From the NCBI GenBank assembly GCA_034409055.1, contig DAOUMU010000149.1:1-19510 (forward strand): a DNA stretch of 19,510 bases, in the 5' to 3' direction. This stretch comes from DAOUMU01 sp034409055. Its GTDB lineage: Bacteria; Chloroflexota; Anaerolineae; 4572-78; J111. The notes beneath the pieces are model-generated. The model made no database searches, was not told the origin of the DNA, and saw only the letters and a program-made list of their open reading frames with translations. Below, one piece after another: positions 13,109 to 19,510 of this stretch. Numbering within the stretch: the first letter of the stretch is position 1; every line of letters begins with the position of its first letter. The position numbers and the translations under genes are program-made.

Positions 13109-14302
13109 ATGAAAACTGGTAAAAAGTTCTTGGTAATCTCTTTTCTCTTTTTGTTGGTCTTTGTCTTACAACCCGTGGTATTAGCCGCGCCGCCGGGGCA
13201 GGGAGCTGTGGCCTGTGAGCAGGAAATTATTGTCCAGGCGGATGACTGGCTGTCGAAGATTGCCGAAAAGGTTTACGGTGACGTTTTTGCTTACCCGGCC
13301 ATCGCCGAGGCGACCAACGCCAAACATGCCGAGGATAGCACCTTTGCCAAAATTGAAAATGTGGATATTATTGAAATCGGCTGGAAGTTGTGTGTCCCCA
13401 GCCCGGCCGAGGCCGAGGTTCTCCTGAATCGGGCCTTGGATATACCGGAAGTGAGCGTTTCCCCGGCCGAGTCGAGCGGTATGACAGTGGGCCGGTTGGT
13501 GCTGGCCACTACCACCAGCACGGAAAACTCCGGCCTGCTGGAGGCCATTCTGCCTGATTTTGAAGCCCGGTATGGGGCCACGGTGGAGGTAATTGCTGTG
13601 GGTACCGGACAGGCCATCCAGTTGGGCGAGAACGGCGACGCCGATGTCATCCTGGTGCATGCCCGCAGCCGGGAGGATGCCTTTGTCGAGGCCGGCTTTG
13701 GGGTCAACCGCCAGGACGTGATGTATAACGATTTTATCATCGTCGGTCCGGCGGCCGATCCGGCCGGCATTCGGGGTATGACCGACGTGGTGGCGGCTTT
13801 GACCAAAATTGCCGAAACCCAAAGCCTGTTTATTTCTCGGGGCGATGATTCCGGCACGCACACTAAAGAACAGAGCCTGTGGCAAGCCAGCCAGGTGCCG
13901 CTGGTGGAGGCGGCCAGCATTCAAAGCGCGGACAAGACCTATGTCCGGCCGGAAGGGGAGTGGTATCTATCAGTTGGGCAGGGCATGGGGGCCACCCTGA
14001 CCGTAGCCAACGAGCAGCAAGCTTACACCCTCAGCGACCGGGCCACCTTCCTGGCCCGCACCCTGGAGGGCATTGACCTGGAGATTTTGGTGGAGGGAGA
14101 CTCGCGATTGTTCAATCCCTACGGGGTGATTGCCGTCAATCCGGCTATGCACCCCAATGTCAATGCGGACGGAGCTATGGCCTTTATTGAGTGGTTGACC
14201 TCGCTCGAGACGCAACAACTGATCAGCCAGTTTGGGGTGGACAAGTTTGGTATGCCCCTCTTTGTACCAGACTCCGCCGCCTGGAACGCGGCTAAGCAAT
14301 AG
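13109..14302 (+). CDS. tupA: LysM-TupA: tungstate-type ABC transporter substrate-binding protein with N-terminal LysM domain
   Basis: A 397-residue exported protein with an excellent ribosome-binding site (AAGGAGG). A signal peptide spans about residues 1-26, cleaved after VLA. Residues about 36-96 form a LysM domain (VQADDWLSKIAEKVYGD, PAIAEATN, IIEIGWKLCVP) bracketed by Cys36 and Cys95, which could form a disulfide. After a linker, residues about 129-395 are a TupA-type type 2 binding protein: LATTTSTENSGLL (TTTST at 134-138), VIAVGTGQAIQLGENGDADV, VHARSREDAFV, RQDVMYNDFIIVGP, SRGDDSGTHTKE and FNPYGVIAVNP. TupA binds tungstate with high affinity; molybdate cannot be excluded from sequence alone. 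The LysM part would tether it to peptidoglycan or another glycan, which is unusual for an ABC binding protein. Confidence 0.92.
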   Translation: MKTGKKFLVISFLFLLVFVLQPVVLAAPPGQGAVACEQEIIVQADDWLSKIAEKVYGDVFAYPAIAEATNAKHAEDSTFAKIENVDIIEIGWKLCVPSPAEAEVLLNRALDIPEVSVSPAESSGMTVGRLVLATTTSTENSGLLEAILPDFEARYGATVEVIAVGTGQAIQLGENGDADVILVHARSREDAFVEAGFGVNRQDVMYNDFIIVGPAADPAGIRGMTDVVAALTKIAETQSLFISRGDDSGTHTKEQSLWQASQVPLVEAASIQSADKTYVRPEGEWYLSVGQGMGATLTVANEQQAYTLSDRATFLARTLEGIDLEILVEGDSRLFNPYGVIAVNPAMHPNVNADGAMAFIEWLTSLETQQLISQFGVDKFGMPLFVPDSAAWNAAKQ

Positions 14303-14310
14303 TCAACTCA

Positions 14311-15009
14311 ATGAAAGATTTACTTCAGGGCGCGATCCAGGCTTTTGGACTGATCGTGAGCCTGGATCCGGCCCTGTATGAAGTTATTGGGTTCTCCCTG
14401 TACGTTTCCGGGGTGGCCCTGGCTTATAGCACCCTGGTTGGTATTCCCCTGGGGGTCTTGTTGGCCCTCAGGCGTTTTTTTGGCCGCCGGCTGATCATGG
14501 CCCTTCTCTACACCGGGATGGGCTTTCCGCCGGTGGTTGTCGGCCTGTTCGTGTACTTGATGCTCTCCCGCAGCGGTCCCATCGGCATACTGGGCTGGCT
14601 TTTTACCCCCAAGGCCATCATCGTGGCCCAAACCATTATCGCTTTTCCGCTGGTGGCCGGTTTTACCATGGCCGCGGTGATGGGGGTTGACCCGAACATG
14701 CGGCAGCAGTTGCTGGCCCTGGGAGCCACCAGTTGGCAGGCCACCCTGGCCATCCTGACCGAGGCCCGGATCGGAGTGATTGTGTCGATCATTGCCGGTT
14801 TTGGTTCGGTCATCTCCGAGGTCGGGGCGGTCATGCTGGTCGGGGGCAATATCGAGGGCAAAACGCGGACCCTGACCACGGCCGTTGTTTTGGAGACCCG
14901 CAAAGGCAACTTTGATCTGGCCATCGCCCTGGGGGTGATTCTGTTGATACTGTCCTTTTTGATTAACCTGGTGATGATTCGTTCGCAGGGGAGAGATTTG
15001 CTCCGGTGA
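14311..15009 (+). CDS. tupB: Tungstate-type ABC transporter permease TupB
   Basis: A 232-residue inner-membrane protein with about five or six hydrophobic segments (near residues 22-50, 60-85, 97-122, 155-180 and 200-222). The coupling loop expected to contact the ATPase is seen in MRQQLLALGATSWQATLAIL (about 131-150). GMGFPPVVVGLFVYLMLSRSGPIG and SEVGAVMLVGGNIEGKTRTLTTAVVLET resemble TupB/WtpB-type permeases. It starts 8 bases after tupA and its stop overlaps the tupC start as TGATG. It would act as a homodimer carrying tungstate delivered by TupA. Confidence 0.93.
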   Translation: MKDLLQGAIQAFGLIVSLDPALYEVIGFSLYVSGVALAYSTLVGIPLGVLLALRRFFGRRLIMALLYTGMGFPPVVVGLFVYLMLSRSGPIGILGWLFTPKAIIVAQTIIAFPLVAGFTMAAVMGVDPNMRQQLLALGATSWQATLAILTEARIGVIVSIIAGFGSVISEVGAVMLVGGNIEGKTRTLTTAVVLETRKGNFDLAIALGVILLILSFLINLVMIRSQGRDLLR

Positions 15010-15752
15010 TGCCAATGGGCAGTGATCTCGTCTATCGTCTCCACAACCTGACTCAAATCTACGAAGGCCGCACCGTGTTACAGGTCGACGGGCTGGAGAT
15101 CTATGCCGGGGAGATTTTGGCCATTGTTGGACCAAGTGGGGCCGGCAAGAGTACCCTGTTGCGCCTGCTTAACTTCCTGGAAGAACCGGCCGCCGGTTAC
15201 CTGACCTTTGCCGGAACGAGCCTGGATCGTCGCCAGGCCTCACTTGAATTACGCCGCCAGGTGACGACCGTTTTTCAGCGACCGGTCCTGCTCAACCGCT
15301 CGGTGGCGGCCAACGTGGCTTACGGCCTTAAATTGCGGGGACGAAACGGTCGAGTAGTTGAGCGGGCGGTGACCGAGGCTCTGCAGCGGGTCGGCTTGAG
15401 TGACCTGACCAAAGCCTCGGCCCGTACCCTGAGCGGCGGCGAGGCCCAGCGGGTGGCCCTGGCCCGGGCCCTGGTCATCGAGCCGACCGTACTGCTGTTG
15501 GATGAACCGACGGCCAACCTGGATCCGTACAACGTCAAACTGATCGAACAGATTATCACCGAAGTCAATCAAGAACGAAGTACCACCGTAGTCCTGGTGA
15601 CGCACAACGTTTTTCAGGCCAAACGCCTGGCCCACCGCACCGCCCTCCTCCTGGAAGGTCACCTGATTGAAATCGGCCACACCCCCACCTTTTTTAAGGC
15701 CCCCACCGACTCCCGCACGGCCGCCTTTGTGCGGGGGGAGATGGTGTATTGA
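15009..15752 (+). CDS. tupC: Tungstate-type ABC transporter ATP-binding protein TupC
   Basis: A 247-residue cytoplasmic ABC ATPase. It has Walker A GPSGAGKST (about residues 41-49), a Q-loop in VFQRPVLLNRSVAANVAYGL, signature LSGGEAQRVALARAL, Walker B VLLLDEPTANLD, and the H-loop VTHNVFQAKRLA. No C-terminal regulatory domain is fused. The ATG at 15009 shares a base with the tupB stop; a GTG one codon earlier is also possible. It ends convergently with hepT, 32 bases away, with no obvious terminator between them. Confidence 0.93.
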   Translation: MPMGSDLVYRLHNLTQIYEGRTVLQVDGLEIYAGEILAIVGPSGAGKSTLLRLLNFLEEPAAGYLTFAGTSLDRRQASLELRRQVTTVFQRPVLLNRSVAANVAYGLKLRGRNGRVVERAVTEALQRVGLSDLTKASARTLSGGEAQRVALARALVIEPTVLLLDEPTANLDPYNVKLIEQIITEVNQERSTTVVLVTHNVFQAKRLAHRTALLLEGHLIEIGHTPTFFKAPTDSRTAAFVRGEMVY

Positions 15753-15784
15753 CTTGGTGTATCCCTTAAAACTACCTAATAGCT

Positions 15785-16285
15785 TTATGCCAACTGTTCT
15801 GCCGTTTTCCTTAGCCAGTCGATAAACTGACGGGCATCAGCTTCAAACTTCTGCCAGGCGGTACGCTGTTGGGCTAATAATTGGGTCACCCGTTCTGCCT
15901 CCAACTCAAAGCCGTAGATATTGCGCACGATGTGGCGAAAGGCCAAATATTTCTCCAGTAAGCGGGCGGTTTCGTTGGAGATAAGCGCCGGTCGCCCCTC
16001 GTGGGTGACGGTCATACGCTCCAACAGGCGTTTGTGCCAGTCGTAGCCACTGGGTAGTGCACCATTCAGTTCAGAAGCCACGATTCGAAATATTCGCTCG
16101 CAGCCGCTGTAGAAGTTATGGAGCTTGAGGGCCTGATTTTCGTAAAAAACATGGGCTAAGTCAGGCAGGGTGTCGATAAGCTGGTTGACCTCTTCCATCT
16201 CTTCTCGTAGCCGAGTCAATTGCCCCAGTTCAACTTCAATATCCAGAGCAATCTCTTTGAGTTCAGGCGCAGTCAGATGCTTCAT
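15785..16285 (-). CDS. HepT-like HEPN-domain toxin with altered active-site His
   Basis: A 166-residue all-helical HEPN protein, downstream partner of the MntA-like gene in a HEPN/MNT toxin-antitoxin pair. HepT toxins are RNases with an RX4HXY motif whose Tyr is AMPylated by MntA. Here the segment YLAFRHIVRNIYGFELE gives R117-x4-N122-x-Y124: the Arg and the Tyr are kept, but the catalytic His is Asn. Other family features are NFYSGCERIFRIVA (57-70), the helix that usually packs in the dimer, and DWHKRLLERM. The ATG overlaps the mntA-like gene by 23 bases and has GGGGAG 8 bases upstream. It may be a weakened toxin, an inactive partner, or a HEPN protein with other chemistry. Confidence 0.85.
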   Translation of the reverse strand: MKHLTAPELKEIALDIEVELGQLTRLREEMEEVNQLIDTLPDLAHVFYENQALKLHNFYSGCERIFRIVASELNGALPSGYDWHKRLLERMTVTHEGRPALISNETARLLEKYLAFRHIVRNIYGFELEAERVTQLLAQQRTAWQKFEADARQFIDWLRKTAEQLA

Positions 16286-16625
16286 AGATGATCTCCCCTT
16301 GGGCCAGAACCCGCCGGAAAAAGTGAGGGTGTAAACTTTCGAGGGGTTTCAAATCCACGTTAAAACGTGAGAGCCGGTTGACCTCGGCGTAAGCCGTAAA
16401 AAAGTCGGTTGGAACCAGACCGGCTACCGCCAGATCGATATCGGACTCAGCGGTGAAGCGGCCTTTGACCAGCGAGCCAAAGAGTATGATACGCTGCACC
16501 CCGTAGTTATCCCGTAAAGTTTGCGCGATTCGCTCCAGGTCACGCCGGGCGACCCGGGTTAATTCTTGATTTTGGCGGCGCCGTCTGGCCTGTTGTTGTT
16601 TCCAATAGGCAACAAAGTTAGTCAT
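16263..16625 (-). CDS. MntA-like minimal nucleotidyltransferase (antitoxin)
   Basis: A 120-residue protein with a DNA polymerase beta-like nucleotidyltransferase core: ILFGSLVKGRFTAESDIDLAV gives the GSX10DXD motif (Gly50-Ser51, Asp62, Asp64), with the third acidic residue Asp91 in FNVDLKPLE. The N-terminus (about 1-35) is a basic helix rich in Gln and Arg. In characterised MntA/HepT pairs this enzyme transfers AMP groups to the HepT Tyr and silences it. The full catalytic triad is present, so activity is plausible. It is the first gene of the pair and has a good promoter; a perfect hairpin lies 10 bases before its ATG, and no ribosome-binding site is evident. Confidence 0.88.
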   Translation of the reverse strand: MTNFVAYWKQQQARRRRQNQELTRVARRDLERIAQTLRDNYGVQRIILFGSLVKGRFTAESDIDLAVAGLVPTDFFTAYAEVNRLSRFNVDLKPLESLHPHFFRRVLAQGEIIYEASDCA

Positions 16626-16635
16626 TTTTGTTCAC

Positions 16636-16656
16636 GGGCAAGTTAGCAACTTGCCC
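16636..16656. repeat. Perfect palindrome in the mntA leader (REP-like)
   Basis: GGGCAAGTT (16636-16644) and AACTTGCCC (16648-16656) are perfect complements around AGC. It lies between the mntA promoter and start codon, ending about 10 bases before the ATG, where a ribosome would bind. The same core occurs at 13058-13078. Confidence 0.8.
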
Positions 16657-16670
16657 TACCCCTCATTTCG

Positions 16671-16699
16671 ATTGTACCCCACGTTGCCGGTTAGGACAA
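16671..16699 (-). promoter_or_regulatory. Promoter of the mntA-hepT pair
   Basis: On the minus strand TTGTCC (16694-16699) and TACAAT (16671-16676) are exactly 17 bases apart. The start point near 16664 gives a leader of about 40 bases made up mostly of the palindrome at 16636-16656. Confidence 0.6.
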
Positions 16700-16702
16700 G
16701 CG

Positions 16703-16748
16703 GGACAGACTTTCCAGTCTGTCCGGCTAGACAGGCTGGAAAGCCTGT
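16703..16748. repeat. Tandem hairpin pair
   Basis: GGACAGACT / AGTCTGTCC (16703-16711, 16716-16724, loop TTCC) is followed by ACAGGCT / AGCCTGT (16731-16737, 16742-16748, loop GGAA). Both stems are perfect and share the GACAG...CTGTC theme, like paired REP elements. They sit just upstream of the mntA promoter. Confidence 0.75.
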
Positions 16749-16775
16749 TCTACATAGGAATTTTCCATTAACATA

Positions 16776-16841
16776 ATATAACAGCGGATAAGTAGGATTA
16801 ACCGGATTTTATCCGCTAAATCCTTCAATCCGTTGTTATAT
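16776..16841. repeat. 66-bp palindromic element between mntA and the NACHT gene
   Basis: ATATAACAGCGGAT (16776-16789) pairs with 16828-16841 at 13 of 14 positions, and AGCGGATAA also pairs with an internal TTATCCGCT. GGATT/AATCC steps inside add alternative folds. No coding potential. The 360-bp gap 16626-16985 is thus largely palindromes plus two divergent promoters. Confidence 0.65.
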
Positions 16842-16909
16842 CTGAGGGTCAACATCAAATCGTCAAGTCCATATCCATCGTCATGGAAAAGTTCTATTCT
16901 ACATACTTG

Positions 16910-16938
16910 TTGTCACCAGGGGACAGGCGTGATACAAT
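16910..16938 (+). promoter_or_regulatory. Promoter of the NACHT-FGE gene
   Basis: TTGTCA (16910-16915) and TACAAT (16933-16938) are separated by exactly 17 bases. The start point near 16945 leaves a leader of about 40 bases that contains GAGGAGAGG ahead of the ATG at 16986. The -35 and -10 boxes closely resemble those of the divergent mntA promoter. Confidence 0.65.
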
Positions 16939-16985
16939 AGGCAGAACGCGGATTCCTCGGCTGAACGGATGAGGAGAGGTAGACG

Positions 16986-19510
16986 ATGACATTTACCCCG
17001 GAACTATGGCAGAAACAAGCGGCAGAGCAACTTGGCCAACTGGGCCGGTGGCTGAAACGGCGCACCAGGCAGGATGTGCCCTACTTGCTGTATGGCATGC
17101 TGTGCAGCCTGAGCCTGTGGCCACTGGTGGAAGCGGCCCGGGCCGGGCAGTTGCTGCCGGTGGTCATGGCCCTGGGCAGTGTGGGCGCGGGCGTAGGCGG
17201 CAACCTGCTGGCCGAGCAGATCCAGCGCTGGCAAGACCGGGCCGAAGACCTGGACGAGACCGAAGTGGCCCGCTGGGTGGCCGAACAGGTCCCCAGTAAC
17301 CCAGAATTGCGCCAGGCCCTGGATGCTATCCTGGAAAAGATGGCAGCCATTCCGCAGGCGCAGGCGGTTTTATCAGGTGCAGATCAGCAGTGGTTTACCG
17401 AAACCTTGCGGGCGGAACTGGCCCAACTGGGTAACCTGAACCGGTTTGAGGTGATCATCACGCAGGGCGATCAGGGCCAGGTGCTTATTGGCACTCAGGT
17501 TGAAGGCGACGTGTTGGGCGCAGAAGCGGCAGCCGCCACCGCTCCCGGCAGCGTGGCCATCAGCGGCGACCGGAACGTGGTGCTTCTGGCGGCGGAACGT
17601 TTTTGGCGGGAATTTGCCGGGCCGGAGGTGACCCGGCTGCCGGTGGGCACGCTGCAACAGGCCACCGAACGCTACTTGACCCATTTGCTCAATCTCTACC
17701 GCTACCTGGACTTCAAGGGTATGGGTGTGTCCGACCGGGTGCCTTTGCGGATGCCCCTGCTGGAGATGTACGTGCCCCTCAAAGCCCGCATCGAAATGCC
17801 GGAAGGGGAAACCTGGAGCCGGGCACTGCGCCTGGCCGGGCGGCAGGTAAGTGAGGAAGAGGCGGAAGCGATGGGCCAGCGGCTCAGCGAACCGCAGCCC
17901 CTGCTCAAGTTACTTAAACAGCACGATGGCCTGATCATCCTGGGTGATCCCGGGGCGGGCAAAACCACCTTTCTCAAATACCTGACCCTGCGCCTGGCCC
18001 TGGGCCAAGGTGAAGCCCTGGGCCTGGGCAAACGCCTGCCGCTGCTGGTGCCCCTGTCGGCCTACGCCAACGCTCTGGATAGGGCCGATGTGCCCCTGGA
18101 TGAGTTCGTGGCCACCTATTACCGGCAGCGAGGCATCAAGCTGCCCATTGCGGCGATGCTGACCGAAGCCTTAGAGCGGGGGGGCACCTTATTGTTACTG
18201 GACGGTTTGGACGAAGTCAGAGACCTGGGCCAGCGCCACCTGGTCGTAAACCGGGTGGTGGATTTCTTCACGATGGAGCAGCAGAAGGACAACAAATTCA
18301 TCCTGACCAGCCGGATTGTGGGCTACCGGGAAGTGCGGCCTGTGGTCGAGGGCCTGGCCGAATGTACCCTGGTGGATTTTGAGGCCGAAGAGATCGAGCA
18401 ATTTGTTAGCCAATGGACCGGGGCCCTGGAACGAGCCGCCCGGGGTGATACGCCCGTGGCCACAGAAGAAGCCGCCCGAGAGCGGGCCGAACTGCTGGCG
18501 GCGATCGACCGTAATCCAGGCGTGCGCCAGTTGGCTGCCAATCCTCTCCTGCTGACCATCCTGGCCCTGATGAAGCGGCAGGGGGTGACCCTGCCGCAGC
18601 GGCGGGTGGAACTGTACCAGAAATATATCGAGACCCTGCTGCGCCACTGGAATCTAAGCCGGGGCCTGGGCCGGCCCCCCCGCCGGGACCTGGACGTGGT
18701 GGAAACCGTGCGGGTGCTGGCTCCCCTGGCCCTGTGGATGCACCAGGCCAGCCCCGGCGTGGGCCTGGTCAAGCAGGCAGCGGTGCGGCGCAGGCTGGCG
18801 GAAATATATACCAACCGGGGCGAAGCCGAACCGGAGCAGGCCGCCCGGCAGTTGTTAGCCGACGCCAGAGAATACGCCAGCCTGCTGCTGGAACGGGGTT
18901 CGGGCGCGTATGGCTTCATCCACCTGACCTTTCAGGAATACCTGGCCGGGGTGGCCATTGCCCAACAAGGGCAGCGAGACATCGAGCCGGTGGTGGCAGC
19001 GTTGGCGGCCCACATTGGCGACGACAACTGGCACGAAGTCAGCTTGCTGACCATCGGCTACCTGGGTATTGTCCAGCAGCGAGACGAAGCAGCCGGGGCG
19101 GTTTTAGGGGAACTGATCAGGCAAGCACCGGGCAAAGCGGGCGAGGCTGTAGTGCTGGCCGGAGAAGCAGTGCTGGATGCCTGGCCGGGTGGGGTGACCC
19201 CGGTCTGCAAAAGGGCCATTGTTGAAGCGTTGCAGGCGACGATGGTGGATAAGCAGGTAGACCTGCCGCTACGAGCCAAAGCCGGGCGTGTCCTGGGTTT
19301 ACTGGGCGATCCCAGAGAAGGCGTAACTACCCTGCCACCGCTCCTCACCCCCCCCATTCAGGGCGAATTCTTGTACGGCGAGGAAAAAGAAAAGCGGGAG
19401 GTCGCGCCCTTCCGGGCCGGGGTTTACCCGGTGACCAACGCCCAGTTTGGCCAGTTTATTGAAGCGGGGGGCTATGACAACCAGGATTGGTGGAGTGAAG
19501 AGGGCTGGCG
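16986..19510 (+). CDS. NACHT-family NTPase with C-terminal FGE-sulfatase (SUMF1-like) domain, partial at right edge
   Basis: The frame from the ATG at 16986 stays open to the window edge (841 codons, no stop), the longest gene here. Residues 1-110 are helical with a hydrophobic stretch (about 31-76) that may touch the membrane. About 130-200 is a Gly/Val-rich region (VLIGTQVEGDVLG, GSVAISGDRNVVLL) like a small beta pad. The NACHT core has Walker A GDPGAGKTT (320-328), Walker B LLLLDGLDE (Asp406, Asp409, Glu410), sensor ILTSR (439-443), a NPLLLTILALM helix and FIHLTFQEYLAG (644-655). Helical repeats follow, then from about 793 GEFLYG and APFRAGVYPVTNAQFGQFIEAGGYDNQ begin an FGE-sulfatase domain of C-type-lectin fold. 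It is a STAND-class, NLR-like protein: presumably the C-terminus senses a ligand and NTP-driven assembly triggers a response. Divergent from mntA-hepT. Confidence 0.9.
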   Translation, partial: MTFTPELWQKQAAEQLGQLGRWLKRRTRQDVPYLLYGMLCSLSLWPLVEAARAGQLLPVVMALGSVGAGVGGNLLAEQIQRWQDRAEDLDETEVARWVAEQVPSNPELRQALDAILEKMAAIPQAQAVLSGADQQWFTETLRAELAQLGNLNRFEVIITQGDQGQVLIGTQVEGDVLGAEAAAATAPGSVAISGDRNVVLLAAERFWREFAGPEVTRLPVGTLQQATERYLTHLLNLYRYLDFKGMGVSDRVPLRMPLLEMYVPLKARIEMPEGETWSRALRLAGRQVSEEEAEAMGQRLSEPQPLLKLLKQHDGLIILGDPGAGKTTFLKYLTLRLALGQGEALGLGKRLPLLVPLSAYANALDRADVPLDEFVATYYRQRGIKLPIAAMLTEALERGGTLLLLDGLDEVRDLGQRHLVVNRVVDFFTMEQQKDNKFILTSRIVGYREVRPVVEGLAECTLVDFEAEEIEQFVSQWTGALERAARGDTPVATEEAARERAELLAAIDRNPGVRQLAANPLLLTILALMKRQGVTLPQRRVELYQKYIETLLRHWNLSRGLGRPPRRDLDVVETVRVLAPLALWMHQASPGVGLVKQAAVRRRLAEIYTNRGEAEPEQAARQLLADAREYASLLLERGSGAYGFIHLTFQEYLAGVAIAQQGQRDIEPVVAALAAHIGDDNWHEVSLLTIGYLGIVQQRDEAAGAVLGELIRQAPGKAGEAVVLAGEAVLDAWPGGVTPVCKRAIVEALQATMVDKQVDLPLRAKAGRVLGLLGDPREGVTTLPPLLTPPIQGEFLYGEEKEKREVAPFRAGVYPVTNAQFGQFIEAGGYDNQDWWSEEGW

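Noticed and set aside
13181..13924. Minus-strand open frames of 247 and 209 residues opposite tupA
   Set aside because: They are rich in Gly, Gln, Arg and Ser as expected from the complement of GC-rich coding sequence, and tupA is well supported.
14320..15135. Minus-strand open frame of 271 residues opposite tupB and tupC
   Set aside because: Highly repetitive Gln/Gly/His/Asp composition, no recognisable domain, and spans the overlap of two real genes.
16626..16985. Possible CRISPR array because of several palindromic repeats
   Set aside because: The repeats are of different sequence and irregular spacing, with no repeated unit of constant length and no cas genes.

Overview
The window looks like a chromosomal contig from a Chloroflexota (Anaerolineae-type) bacterium. 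This is inferred from the style of the proteins (a Cys-bracketed LysM domain, a Thr/Pro-rich lipid-distal linker, NACHT plus FGE-sulfatase architecture), from the interspersed short intergenic palindromes, and from a histidine operon with extra inserted genes. No rRNA or tRNA is present to fix the taxonomy.

Region 1 (1-10378, all minus strand) is a long histidine operon. In transcription order it reads hisG, hisD, a truncated GNAT-like ORF, hisC, a HAD-like gene, hisB, hisH, hisA, a TrpF-like gene, hisF, purA, hisE, followed by the start of an unrelated single-pass membrane protein that runs off the left edge. Most junctions are overlaps or gaps of a few bases, so the genes are very probably co-transcribed; one 180-bp gap with inverted repeats separates the TrpF-like gene from hisF. 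The set covers most steps from PRPP/ATP to histidine, but hisI (phosphoribosyl-AMP cyclohydrolase) and a recognisable active histidinol-phosphate phosphatase are missing. The three non-his enzyme-like insertions (GNAT, HAD, TrpF-like) each lack residues their families normally need.

Region 2 (10379-15752, plus strand) is an oxyanion-uptake module. It contains an orphan single-domain response regulator and a minimal ModE-type DNA-binding protein, then a 148-bp interrupted inverted repeat, then a GntR regulator fused to a PBP_like ligand domain, and finally tupA-tupB-tupC for a tungstate-type ABC importer. The binding protein TupA carries an extra N-terminal LysM domain. A dyad centred on the GntR gene's start site suggests autoregulation.

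Region 3 (15753-19510) looks like a conflict or defence locus. An overlapping MntA (nucleotidyltransferase antitoxin) / HepT (HEPN toxin) pair on the minus strand is transcribed divergently from a large NACHT-NTPase gene. The NACHT gene is open from 16986 to the right edge and ends, within the window, in the beginning of an FGE-sulfatase (SUMF1, C-type-lectin fold) domain. HepT has Asn in place of the catalytic His of its RX4HXY motif. The 360-bp divergent intergenic region is packed with palindromes and holds one good promoter in each direction.

Base composition differs by eye between blocks: the receiver/ModE pair is AT-rich, while the GntR-tup block and the NACHT gene are clearly GC-rich. 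All functional calls rest on reading motifs directly, not on database searches.
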